Source of the DNA: Aquihabitans sp. G128
GTDB lineage: Bacteria; Actinomycetota; Acidimicrobiia; Acidimicrobiales; Iamiaceae
Reading direction: 5' to 3'
DNA: 64,000 bases
Assembly: GCF_019048865.1 (NCBI RefSeq)
Contig: NZ_CP077604.1
Span: 2,046,001 to 2,110,000, forward strand
Notes under the pieces: model-generated
Databases searched by the model: none
What the model saw: only the letters and a program-made list of their open reading frames with translations
Told to the model about the DNA's origin: nothing
Shown: one piece after another, positions 49,454 to 57,843 of the stretch
How positions within the stretch are numbered: position 1 is the first letter of the stretch
Layout of the letters: each line of letters starts with the position of its first letter
Made by a program: the position numbers and the translations under genes

Positions 49454-49481
49454 GCCGGCCCCCTGGGTAGGGGGGGCCGGC
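49454..49481 (+). terminator. Perfect GC hairpin between leuD and the next gene
   Basis: GCCGGCCCCC and GGGGGCCGGC form a 10-bp stem with an 8-nt loop, ending one base before the ATG at 49482. There is no U-tract. It could terminate leuCD or control translation of the following gene. Confidence 0.45.
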
Positions 49482-50996
49482 ATGTCCAAGGTCCTCGTCA
49501 CGGGTGCGTCCGGCTACATCGGCGGGCGGCTCGTCCCCGAACTGCTCGCCGCTGGCCACGAGGTGGTGTGCCTGGCCCGCACGCCCTCGAAGCTCGACGA
49601 CCAGGTCTGGCGGGGCGAGGTCGAGGTCGCCAAGGGCGACGTCACCGACCAGGCCTCGCTCGAGGCCGCGCTCGACGGCGTGGCCACGGCCTACTTCCTG
49701 GTCCACTCGATGGGCTCCAAGGCGGCGTTCGCCGAGGAGGACCGCAAGGCCGCCGGCACGTTCCGCGACGCCTGCGCCGCCACCGGCGTGGACCGCATCG
49801 TGTACCTCGGCGGGCTGGGCCGCGACGACGACCCCGACCTGTCGCGCCACCTCCAGAGCCGCCACGAGGTGGGCAAGGTGCTCGCCGACGGGCCGGTGCC
49901 GGTGACCGAGCTGCGCGCCGCGATCATCATCGGATCCGGCTCGGCCAGCTTCGAGATGCTCCGGTACCTGGTGGAGGTGCTGCCGGTGATGACCACGCCG
50001 AAGTGGGTCGACAACCGCTGCCAGCCCATCGCCATCCGCGACGTCCTGGCCTGGCTGGTGGGCGTGGTCGACGGCGACGGCACCGAGGCGGGCCACGAGA
50101 TCGTCGAGGTGGGCGGCCCCGACGTGCTGACCTACCGGGAGATGATGCAGGCCTACGCCGCCGCTGCCGGCCTCAGCCGCCGCCGCATCCTCGTGGTCCC
50201 CGTCCTCAGCCCGTCGCTCAGCTCGCGCTGGGTCGGCCTGGTGACGCCGCTGCCCACGGGCCTCGCCCGCCCCCTGGTCGAGAGCCTGATCAACGAGGTG
50301 GTGGTCAACGCGCCGCCGCCCCACGTCCCGTTCGACCAGGAGCCGCTGCACTTCCGCGAGGCGGTCGACCTGGCGCTGGAGCGCTCGGCCGAGCTGCAGG
50401 TGGCCACCCGCTGGTCCGATGCCGACCTGCCCGGCCACTCCCCCGCCGACCCGCTTCCGACCGACCCCGACTGGGCCGGCGGCAGCCTGCTGGCCGACAC
50501 CCAGGCCGTGCGCACCACCGCCCCGCCGGCGGCGCTGTACGCCACCGTCGCCGGCATCGGCGGCGACCGGGGCTGGTACGTGACGCCGTTCCTGTGGAAC
50601 GTGCGGGGCTGGGCCGACAAGCTCATCGGCGGGGTGGGCATGCGCCGGGGCCGTCGCCACCCCGACGACCTGTGGGTGGGCGACGCCGTGGACTTCTGGC
50701 GGGTGGAGGCGGTGGAGCCCGACGCCCTGGTGCGGCTGCGCGCCGAGATGAAGCTGCCCGGCGAGGCCTGGCTCCAGTGGAGCATCGAGCCCGACGACGA
50801 CGGCCAGCACGCCACCCTGCACCAGCAGGCGATCTTCTACCCGAGGGGGCTGCTCGGCCGCCTCTACTGGTACCTGCTGGTGCCGTTCCACGGGCTGATC
50901 TTCGGGCGCATGGCGGCCAAGATCGCCCAGGCCGCCGAGGCTCGTCCCGCCGACGCCGCACCCCGCTCGGACCAGGCCACCCGCATCACCGCCTGA
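49482..50996 (+). CDS. NAD(P)-binding SDR-like protein with a C-terminal DUF2867 domain
   Basis: A 504-residue protein. Residues 1-290 are an atypical short-chain dehydrogenase with GASGYIGGRL at 8-17, and have the complex-I NDUFA9-type organisation (VYLGGLGRDDDPDLSRHLQSRHEVGKVL). Residues about 330-490 are a DUF2867-like domain (WYVTPFLWNVRGWADKLIGGVGMRRGRR, WRVEAVEPDALVRLRAEMKLPGEAWLQW). The function is unknown; a lipid or quinone-related oxidoreduction is often suggested for such fusions. The ATG immediately follows a strong hairpin, so ribosome access may be restricted. Confidence 0.85.
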   Translation: MSKVLVTGASGYIGGRLVPELLAAGHEVVCLARTPSKLDDQVWRGEVEVAKGDVTDQASLEAALDGVATAYFLVHSMGSKAAFAEEDRKAAGTFRDACAATGVDRIVYLGGLGRDDDPDLSRHLQSRHEVGKVLADGPVPVTELRAAIIIGSGSASFEMLRYLVEVLPVMTTPKWVDNRCQPIAIRDVLAWLVGVVDGDGTEAGHEIVEVGGPDVLTYREMMQAYAAAAGLSRRRILVVPVLSPSLSSRWVGLVTPLPTGLARPLVESLINEVVVNAPPPHVPFDQEPLHFREAVDLALERSAELQVATRWSDADLPGHSPADPLPTDPDWAGGSLLADTQAVRTTAPPAALYATVAGIGGDRGWYVTPFLWNVRGWADKLIGGVGMRRGRRHPDDLWVGDAVDFWRVEAVEPDALVRLRAEMKLPGEAWLQWSIEPDDDGQHATLHQQAIFYPRGLLGRLYWYLLVPFHGLIFGRMAAKIAQAAEARPADAAPRSDQATRITA

Positions 50997-51044
50997 CCGC
51001 GCCGAGGCGCGCGCCTGCCGCAGCCGACCGGCGCCGGCAGCGGT

Positions 51045-52010
51045 TCAGCCGCCGAGCACCGGGACCACCGGCACGCACGGCACCGGCTTGGCGGTCGACG
51101 GGTCGAGGGCGTTGAGCACGATGCGGTCGACCCGGGGGTTGAACGCCACGGTGAGGTGCTCGCTGAGGTCGAGCGGGCAGTCGTCCTGCAGGACGATGTT
51201 GGTCGCGTTCGACGAGCCCATCTCACCGCTGGTGTAGGGCAGGACCAGCTCGTCGTAGCGGGTCATCACGTTGGTGTAGCGGACCGACGCTGCGCCGGCG
51301 CCGCCCTGGTTCAGCTTCTTCAGGAACGGCGAGCCTTGCAGGAACTGCGGGCACGAGGCGCAGCCGACGCCCACCAGGCTGGTCCCGAGGGCGGCCACCG
51401 GCGGGGCCAGCGCCTGGCCGATGGCCACCGCCGAGCTGACGCCGGCCAGCGTCGTGCCGTCGTAGAGCGGCGTGAGGGCCACGAAGTTCTTCACCTCGGC
51501 CGCCCCGCCCAGGAACTTCAGGTAGTACTGCGGCATCACCGTGCCCTCGGAGTGGCCGACGATGTCGACCTTGGCCGCCTTGGTCGACGCCCGCACCTTG
51601 GCCACGAAGGCCTTGAGCTGCTGGGCGCTCTGCTCCATGGCGCCCAGGCCGCCCACGTACGGGTCGCCGAGCCCGGCGCCGTAGGTGAGGGCGTAGACGC
51701 AGTACCCTGCGTTCTTGATCACCGGCGAGAGCGAGTTGAAGTTGGTGGTCATGGTGGCGAGCAGCCCGTGCACCAGCACCACCGGCCGCGGGTGCGCCTT
51801 CGAAGGCTTGCACGAGAAGTCGTTGGCCCCGGGCGGCGCGCCGCGGGGGTCCTTGGCCCCGGCGGCCACCACGCCGACGAGGGTGTGGTCGGTGGGGAGC
51901 TGGCCGGCGGGCGGCGCCGGCTGGCAGGCGGCCAGCAGGGCGGTGAGCGCCACGGCCACGACGAGGGGTGCGGCGCGGCGGGAGCGGGCGGTGCCGAGGG
52001 TGCGGGACAA
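51045..52010 (-). CDS. Secreted lipase/esterase, lipoprotein
   Basis: A 321-residue exported alpha/beta hydrolase. The signal ends in ALLAAC (Cys29, lipobox). The core has VVLVHGLLATMTTNF, the nucleophile Ser154 in GHSEG, and Cys residues that may form disulphides (FSCKP/GYCVY, GCASCPQF, DDCPLD). It fits the class 2 lipase group (PF01674). It acts outside the membrane; the substrate is unknown. The TTG at 52010 has GGAGG 5 nt upstream and gives a normal signal length. Confidence 0.8.
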   Translation of the reverse strand: MSRTLGTARSRRAAPLVVAVALTALLAACQPAPPAGQLPTDHTLVGVVAAGAKDPRGAPPGANDFSCKPSKAHPRPVVLVHGLLATMTTNFNSLSPVIKNAGYCVYALTYGAGLGDPYVGGLGAMEQSAQQLKAFVAKVRASTKAAKVDIVGHSEGTVMPQYYLKFLGGAAEVKNFVALTPLYDGTTLAGVSSAVAIGQALAPPVAALGTSLVGVGCASCPQFLQGSPFLKKLNQGGAGAASVRYTNVMTRYDELVLPYTSGEMGSSNATNIVLQDDCPLDLSEHLTVAFNPRVDRIVLNALDPSTAKPVPCVPVVPVLGG

Positions 52011-52126
52011 GGAGGCCTCCGGAGCGAGCGGACGCACGGGCGACGTCGCCCGTGCACCCGGGTGGGTTCGACGGCGGGCCGGGGCCGTCCTGCCCGGGAC
52101 CGGTCCCCGGTGCCCCAGGGCCCTTG

Positions 52127-52132
52127 TAGGGT
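52127..52132 (+). promoter_or_regulatory. -10 box of the sunset-domain gene (leaderless)
   Basis: TAGGGT, 8 nt before the ATG at 52141. Confidence 0.5.
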
Positions 52133-52140
52133 CAGGACCC

Positions 52141-52770
52141 ATGTCCGCACGACGCCTCCGCTCGGTGCTGGCCTTGGTGGCCTTCGTCGCCGCGCTGGCC
52201 AAGCTGGTCCAGGCGCTGCGCGGCGACCCCACCTCCACCTTCGCCGACCACCCGTCGAACGACGCCGTGCGGGCCGAGCCCGAGGCCGAGCCGTCGCCCA
52301 TCCCGGCCCCGATCCCGGTCGTCGAGCGGGTGGCCGAGGCGGTCCTGGCCCCCGTGACGCCCACCGAGGCACCCGACCCGGAGGTGCCGGCGCACTCGGG
52401 CCCGGCCGCCGGCCCGGTGACCGAGGCCGACCTCGAGCCGGGCCCGGTGGCCGCCGAGCCCGTCGACCTGGCACTCGCCACCACCGAGGCGCCCACGCCG
52501 CTCTTCGCCGACGAGCGCGACCTGCCGGCCACCCCGCCGACCATCGAGCCCGTCGAGGTCGTGGCGGCCGAGGTCGTGGCGGCCGGCGCCACCACCTGGG
52601 TCGACCCGGTCGAGGGCGGCTGCCCCGACGGCTACCCCGTGAAGGCCAAGGTCAAGAGCGGCATCTTCCACCTGCCCGGCATGGCGTTCTACGACCGGAC
52701 CGCGCCGGACCGCTGCTACCCCACCGCCGAGGCCGCCGTCGCCGACGGCCTCCGCCCCGCCAAGCGCTAG
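52141..52770 (+). CDS. Exported protein with a C-terminal sunset domain
   Basis: A 209-residue protein with one N-terminal hydrophobic helix (7-23), a Pro/Glu/Ala-rich stalk of about 125 residues, and a compact C-terminal motif: GCPDGYPVKAKVKSGIFHLP, then GMAFYDRTAPDRCYPTAEAAVADGLRPAKR. Two Cys, an FYDRT core and a terminal AKR are the marks of the small sunset domain common in actinobacterial surface and nuclease-linked proteins. The role is unknown. The ATG follows a TAGGGT box. The gene is convergent with the SPFH module and their ends almost touch. Confidence 0.75.
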   Translation: MSARRLRSVLALVAFVAALAKLVQALRGDPTSTFADHPSNDAVRAEPEAEPSPIPAPIPVVERVAEAVLAPVTPTEAPDPEVPAHSGPAAGPVTEADLEPGPVAAEPVDLALATTEAPTPLFADERDLPATPPTIEPVEVVAAEVVAAGATTWVDPVEGGCPDGYPVKAKVKSGIFHLPGMAFYDRTAPDRCYPTAEAAVADGLRPAKR

Positions 52771-52771
52771 C

Positions 52772-53479
52772 TCAGCTGCCCGACGGCGGCGCCTGCGGCG
52801 GCCAGGTCTGGCCCGCCGGAGGCTCCGTCGGGACCACGGGTGGCGCGGGTGCGCTCGGTGCGGCGGCCGGCGGGCTGGTGGCCGGCTGGGTGGTCGGGGG
52901 CTCGGGCGCCGATCCGGTGGGGCCTGCCGCGGTGCCGGTCGACGGAGCCTCGGTGTCGGGCAGGGGCCCCAGGGCGTCGAGCGCCTCGCGGGCCTGGGCC
53001 ACGAGGCCGGTGCGCGTGCGGACGTCGTCGAGCACGCGGCTGAGGTCGGCGGCGGCCTCGGCCGCCGAGGACCCGGCGAGGTCGGCCACCGCCTGTTCGA
53101 TGGTGGCGATGGCGCCGCCGATGCGCTCGAGCGGCTCGGTCCGCAGCTCGAGGGGCAGGGCGGCGGTGGCCACCAGCTGGTCGTCGAGGCCCACGGCCTG
53201 CTGCTGCAGCTCGACGCGCAGGTCGAGCAGCGAGCCGTCGTCGTCGAAGGCCTGGTTGGCGGCCAGGGCACGCATGGCGTCGCGGAGCCGGCGGTGGAGC
53301 CGGGCCTCGGGGTCGTGGGAGCCGGCCCAGGACGTGGGCGCCCGGCTGGCCATGCCGGGCACCAGCTGCGCGTCGCGCTCGAAGTTGGCCTTGCCGCGCA
53401 GGGCCAGCACGCCGGCCAGCACCACGCCGGCGACGGCCACCAGCACCACGATCCCGAACAGCGCCACCACCAGTCCCAC
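52772..53479 (-). CDS. Membrane-anchored protein of the SPFH module (third gene)
   Basis: A 235-residue protein with an N-terminal membrane helix (1-27), a helical, charged domain of about 140 residues (LHRRLRDAMRALAANQAF, LLDLRVELQQQAVGLDDQL), and a Pro-rich tail. The family is unnamed. The helical part is LemA-like in style, but no firm match can be claimed. The GTG start is 3 bp after the zinc-ribbon gene, so it is part of the three-gene operon. Position resembles Bacillus YdjH, a membrane partner of YdjG and YdjI. Confidence 0.6.
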   Translation of the reverse strand: MGLVVALFGIVVLVAVAGVVLAGVLALRGKANFERDAQLVPGMASRAPTSWAGSHDPEARLHRRLRDAMRALAANQAFDDDGSLLDLRVELQQQAVGLDDQLVATAALPLELRTEPLERIGGAIATIEQAVADLAGSSAAEAAADLSRVLDDVRTRTGLVAQAREALDALGPLPDTEAPSTGTAAGPTGSAPEPPTTQPATSPPAAAPSAPAPPVVPTEPPAGQTWPPQAPPSGS

Positions 53480-53482
53480 GGC

Positions 53483-54943
53483 TCAGCTCGTCCCGGACGA
53501 CTTCGAGGCGCCGTAGATGGCGAGGATGATGATCAGCACCACGAGGGCGCCGACGACCGCAGCAGCGATCTTGACCTTGCTCCACGGCCGCTGGCCCTGG
53601 ACCTCGCCGGTCACGCCGTTGATGAACACCTGGAACGGCTTCTGCTCGTAGATCACCGTCAGCAGCCAGATGGGCAGCAGCAGGTGCTTGAAGCCCAGCG
53701 TGTTGTAGCTGGTGTCCTTCGAGGTGATGCGCTGCTCGTCGCCGCCGATGGACCGGCGGATGGTGGAGTCGATCTCGGACTCCATGACCCGCTGCGCCTC
53801 CGGGAACGACTGCTCGGCGTCGAGGTCGTAGGTGCGGCAGAGGTGGCCGGCCACGAACTGGGGCGAGAACGGCGCCGCGGTGCCGGTGGGCCAGGGCTCC
53901 AGCGCCCGGACCCGCTTGGCGTCGAAGCCGTCGTTGGCCAGCACGGGGATGTCGTCGAACGCGTTGTGGACCTGGCCCGAGGCCGGGCTCCACCGGGTGC
54001 GGGTCTCGGTGTGCTGGTTCTCACCGGAGCCGACGGTGACCGTGTAGTGGTCGCCGCGCTGGCCCTGGTACCAGGTGTTGGTGTCGGCGTCGTAGGTGAA
54101 GTACGCGGCGTAGACGCTGGAGAAGGCGCCCGTCTCCTTGTACTTCTTGAACTCGGTCGGCGCGAACCACCGGCCGTTGATCCACTCCTCGAGCTTGCCG
54201 CGGGCCACCTTCTCGTCGACCTGGAACGGCAGCACGCCGTCGACGGGCAGGCGGGCGGGCGCATCCTGGATGTCGTCGCGCTGGATGGGCGTGGCGCAGT
54301 ACGGGCAGCGGGTGGCGGTGAGGGTGCCGCTGAAGGTGGTGTGGCCGCCGCAGTTCTGGCAGACGATCTCCTTCTCGCCGGTGACCTGCGGCGCGGCGTT
54401 CTTCGCCTGGAAGGCGCGCAGCTGCGCCATGGTGGAGCCGAGGTCGTGCTCGGTGGGGGCGGCCAGTCCCGACACGTCGATGTCGAGGCTGTGCCCGCAG
54501 CTGGGACAGGCCAGCTTCTGGAGCTTGATGTCGAAGACCAGCGACGCCCCGCACTGGGTGCAGGGGTAGGTGCGGGTCTGCTCGGTGACCTGGAACGACG
54601 CCCGCTCGGGCTGGCCGGCGGTCTCCGGGATGGGAGCCGAGGCGGCCGCGGGTGGCGGACCGGGCAGTGGCGGAGGTGCGGCCGCAGCACCGGCGCCGGG
54701 CAGCGGCGGGGGCCCGCCCGAGACCGACGGGGCGGGCGGGGGCGGCGGCCCGGCGGGTGCGGCCGGGGGCGCCGACGGCGGCGGCGGTGGAGGCGGTGGG
54801 CCACCGGCCGGGCCGGGAGGCGCCGGCGGCGGGGGCAGGTGGCCGCCACCGCCGACGGGCGGGGCGGGCGGGGGTGGCGGGCCCGAAGGGGCGGCGCCGG
54901 GGAGCGGTGGCGGAGCCTGGGGTGCGTCCCCGCCGTCGCTCAC
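53483..54943 (-). CDS. Proline-rich, zinc-ribbon membrane protein (YdjG-like)
   Basis: A 486-residue protein. Residues 1-115 are an extreme Pro/Ala/Gly tract. Then come two zinc ribbons: CTQCG with CPSCG (about 126-150) and CQNCGG with CPYC (about 195-220). A beta-rich domain follows (FAPTEFKKYKETGAFSSVYAAYFTYDADTNTWYQG, TETRTRWSPASGQ, LEPWPTGTAAPFSPQFVAGHL), and one membrane helix closes the C-terminus (VKIAAAVVGALVVLIIILAIYG). This architecture resembles TFIIB-zinc-finger proteins such as Bacillus YdjG. It overlaps the SPFH gene (GTGA), so the two probably form a membrane complex. Confidence 0.75.
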   Translation of the reverse strand: MSDGGDAPQAPPPLPGAAPSGPPPPPAPPVGGGGHLPPPPAPPGPAGGPPPPPPPPSAPPAAPAGPPPPPAPSVSGGPPPLPGAGAAAAPPPLPGPPPAAASAPIPETAGQPERASFQVTEQTRTYPCTQCGASLVFDIKLQKLACPSCGHSLDIDVSGLAAPTEHDLGSTMAQLRAFQAKNAAPQVTGEKEIVCQNCGGHTTFSGTLTATRCPYCATPIQRDDIQDAPARLPVDGVLPFQVDEKVARGKLEEWINGRWFAPTEFKKYKETGAFSSVYAAYFTYDADTNTWYQGQRGDHYTVTVGSGENQHTETRTRWSPASGQVHNAFDDIPVLANDGFDAKRVRALEPWPTGTAAPFSPQFVAGHLCRTYDLDAEQSFPEAQRVMESEIDSTIRRSIGGDEQRITSKDTSYNTLGFKHLLLPIWLLTVIYEQKPFQVFINGVTGEVQGQRPWSKVKIAAAVVGALVVLIIILAIYGASKSSGTS

Positions 54944-56145
54944 GGGGCAGGCGGAGCGTCGCTGGGCGCGGCCGGGGCCGGCGGCGGGCCGTCGGTCGGA
55001 GGCGCCGGCGGGGCGGCCGGGGGCAGCGGCGGCGGGGCCTGGAACAGCGCCGCGAGGGCGGGCACCGTGCTGGCCGCCACCCACCCGGGCATGCCGGCGG
55101 ACCACACCAGGGACTCGGGCTTCACCTGGCCGTTGGCCACACCGCTCTGGATCTGGGCCACGGTGAACGGGCCCTGGGACTGGCCGCCCATGTCGACGTG
55201 GAAGGTCTGAGCGCCCGGCAGCGGCGGCGGGCCGGCGGGGGCCGCCTGCTGCTGGCCGACGTTGCCCATCTGGTTCGCCATCTGGTTGGCCATGGCCATC
55301 CCCATGCCCATGCCCATCATGTCGCCCATGGCGCCGCCGCCGCCGGGGTTGCTGGCGGCGGCCAGCATGGCGTCGGCCTGCTTGGCCTGCTGGTAGCGGT
55401 TGAGGTCGCCGACGTTGTCGAGGAAGCCACCCTCCTCGACGCCGCGGGCGACGCCGCGGGTCATGGCGGCGGTGATCTCGTCCGGCAGCGAGATGTTCAT
55501 GGTGATCGACGGGATGGCCAGGCCGTACTCGTCGTCGACCCGCTGGGCCACGAAGTCGCGCAGCTTGTCCGACAGCTCGACCTGGCGGCCCTGGAGGTCG
55601 ATGACCCCGAGCTTGGTCTCGAGCACGAGGTCGGAGAAGGCCAGGGTGATGACCCGGCGCAGGAGCTCGGCGATCTCGTCGATGTCGACGCTGCTGTCGG
55701 TGCCGATGACCTCCTTGAGGAAGATCTCGGCGTCCTGGATCTTGACCACGCACAGGCCGTTGGCCCGCACCTGCACCATCTTGAAGTCGGGGTCCCGCAC
55801 GGTGACCGGGTTCGCCGTCCCCCACCGCAGGTCGGTGACCGGACGGGTGTTGATGAAGTACACCTCGGAGCGGAACGGCGAGTCGAAGCCGAACTTCCAG
55901 CCCTGGAGGGTGGAGAGGATCGGGAGGTTCTCGCTCTTGAGCTCGTAGTGGCCGGGGCCGAACCGGTCGGCCAGGGCGCCGCGGTACACGAAGACCGCTT
56001 CCTGGCCCTCCCGCACGATCAGCTGGGCGCCGTTCTTGATCTCGTTCTGGTACCGGGGGAACCGCCAAGCGAGGGTGGAACGAGAGTCGTCCATCCACTC
56101 GATGATGTCGACGATCTCGCCCTTGATCTTGTCCATCAGGCCCAT
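54940..56145 (-). CDS. SPFH-domain protein with a C-terminal GYF-like domain (YdjI-like)
   Basis: A 401-residue protein without a membrane helix. Residues about 20-245 form an SPFH/virion-core-like domain (QEAVFVYRGALADRFGPGHYELKSENLPILSTL, FINTRPVTDLRWGT). A Met/Gly/Asn-rich linker follows (MGDMMGMGMGMAMANQMANQM), then a GYF_2-like module (GGQSQGPFTVAQIQSGVANGQVKPESLVWSAGMPGWVAA) and a Pro tail. Bacterial relatives such as YdjI act with PspA in membrane stress. No pspA is visible here. The ATG at 56145 is preferred over the GTG at 56154 because AGAGG lies about 7 nt upstream. Confidence 0.8.
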   Translation of the reverse strand: MGLMDKIKGEIVDIIEWMDDSRSTLAWRFPRYQNEIKNGAQLIVREGQEAVFVYRGALADRFGPGHYELKSENLPILSTLQGWKFGFDSPFRSEVYFINTRPVTDLRWGTANPVTVRDPDFKMVQVRANGLCVVKIQDAEIFLKEVIGTDSSVDIDEIAELLRRVITLAFSDLVLETKLGVIDLQGRQVELSDKLRDFVAQRVDDEYGLAIPSITMNISLPDEITAAMTRGVARGVEEGGFLDNVGDLNRYQQAKQADAMLAAASNPGGGGAMGDMMGMGMGMAMANQMANQMGNVGQQQAAPAGPPPLPGAQTFHVDMGGQSQGPFTVAQIQSGVANGQVKPESLVWSAGMPGWVAASTVPALAALFQAPPPLPPAAPPAPPTDGPPPAPAAPSDAPPAP

Positions 56146-56249
56146 GAGCCCCACCTCTTCGTCGTACGTGCCGAAGCGCGAAGAGTAGCCCTCGCCTGGA
56201 GGTGGGTGGACGCGTCGTGAGGGGGCGCCGGGCGGGGCGCCGTGGCGGG

Positions 56250-57815
56250 CTAGCGGCCGATGACCGAGACGCTGGTGATGCCGTCGGCGGCGCGGAGCTC
56301 TTCGGCCACGGTGGTGGGGACCGGCCCGGTGGTGGCGATCACCATGAGGGCACCGCCCTGGCCGGCGGAGCGGCCCACGTCCATGTCGGCGATGTTGAGC
56401 TGGGCGTCGCCGAGGATGGTGCCCACCCGGCCGATCACGCCGGGGCGGTCGTCGTTGTTGACGATGAGCAGGTGGGCCGAGGGCGGCACGTCGAGCGTGT
56501 GGCCGTCGATCTGCACCAGGCGGGGCTCGGCCTTGAGGCCCACGAGGGTGCCGGCGATCTGGTGGCCGCCGCCGCTGATGGACACCAGGTTGATCCAGTC
56601 GACCGAGCTCGAGGTGGAGGTGTCCTTGACGGTCACGCCCTTCTCGCCGGCCAGCTGCGGGGCGTTGACGTAGGAGACCGGCTCGTCGGACACGGCGCCG
56701 AAGAGGCCCTTGAGCACCGACAGGGTGAGGATGCGGGTGTCGTAGCCGGCCAGCTCGCCGGAGTACTCGATCTCGACCTCGGCGGGGAGCCCGTCGCCCA
56801 GGCCGGCGAAGAGGGCGCCGAGCTGCTCGGCCACGCCGAGGTAGGGGCGGACCGTCTCGGAGGCCTCGGCGGCGGCGACGTTCACGGCGAAGGGCACGAA
56901 CTCGCCGGCCAGGGCCAGGGCGACCTGCTCGGCGATGGTGTCGCCGGCCTTGTCCTGGGCCTCACGGGTGCTGGCGCCGAGGTGGGGGGCCACCACCACC
57001 TGGGGCAGGGCGAAGAGCGGCGACTCGGTGGTGGGCTCCTTGGCGAAGACGTCGAGCGCGGCGCCGGCGATGCGGCCCTCGCTGATGGCGGCGGCCAGGG
57101 CCGCCTCGTCGACGATGCCGCCCCGGCTCACGTTGATGACCCGCAGGCTGGGCTTGGCCTTGGCCAGGAAGTCGGTGCCGATCAGCCCGAGGGTCTCGGG
57201 GGTCTTGGCCACGTGGAGGGTGAGGAAGTCGGCCTGGGCGGCGACCTCGTCCATGCTCACCAGGTCGATGTTCATGGCCCGGGCCCGCTCGGGGGCCACG
57301 AAGGGGTCGTGGGCGATGATGCGCATGCCGAAGGCCATGGCCCGCTGGGCCACGAGCTTGCCGATGCGCCCGAGGCCGATGACCGCGAGGGTCTTGTCGG
57401 CCAGCTCGACGCCCTCCCACTTGGAGCGCTCCCACCGGCCCTGGACCAAGGCGTTGTGGGCCTGGGGGATGTTGCGGGCCTGGGCCAGCAGCAGGGCCAT
57501 GGTCTGCTCGGCGGCGGAGAGGATGTTGCTCTGCGGCGCGTTGACCACCATGACGCCGCGGGTGGTGGCGTGGGCGACGTCGACGTTGTCGAGGCCGATC
57601 CCGGCCCGGCCGACCACCACGAGGTCGGTCCCGGCGTCGAGCACCTCGGCGGTGACGGTGGTGGCGGAGCGGATGATCAGCGCGTGGGCGCCCTTGATGG
57701 CGGTGAGCAGGTCCTCCGGAGACAGGTCGAGCTGCAGGTCCACCTCGTGGCCGGCGGCGCGCAGCGCATCCAACCCGCCGTCAGCGATCTTCTCCGAAAC
57801 AAGGACTCGAGCCAT
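56250..57815 (-). CDS. serA: D-3-phosphoglycerate dehydrogenase
   Basis: A 521-residue dehydrogenase of the long actinobacterial type. The NAD-binding motif is VIGLGRIG; the catalytic Arg, Glu and His lie in INVSRGGIVDEAAL, LDVFAKEP and PHLGAST. An intervening domain covers about 315-440, and a C-terminal ACT domain (about 445-521; LLIVNNDDRPGVIGRVGTIL) gives serine feedback. It is the first step of serine synthesis; serC lies at 61406. Confidence 0.96.
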   Translation of the reverse strand: MARVLVSEKIADGGLDALRAAGHEVDLQLDLSPEDLLTAIKGAHALIIRSATTVTAEVLDAGTDLVVVGRAGIGLDNVDVAHATTRGVMVVNAPQSNILSAAEQTMALLLAQARNIPQAHNALVQGRWERSKWEGVELADKTLAVIGLGRIGKLVAQRAMAFGMRIIAHDPFVAPERARAMNIDLVSMDEVAAQADFLTLHVAKTPETLGLIGTDFLAKAKPSLRVINVSRGGIVDEAALAAAISEGRIAGAALDVFAKEPTTESPLFALPQVVVAPHLGASTREAQDKAGDTIAEQVALALAGEFVPFAVNVAAAEASETVRPYLGVAEQLGALFAGLGDGLPAEVEIEYSGELAGYDTRILTLSVLKGLFGAVSDEPVSYVNAPQLAGEKGVTVKDTSTSSSVDWINLVSISGGGHQIAGTLVGLKAEPRLVQIDGHTLDVPPSAHLLIVNNDDRPGVIGRVGTILGDAQLNIADMDVGRSAGQGGALMVIATTGPVPTTVAEELRAADGITSVSVIGR

Positions 57816-57843
57816 GGGGTCGAGTCTGGCGGCTGGCCCCCGG

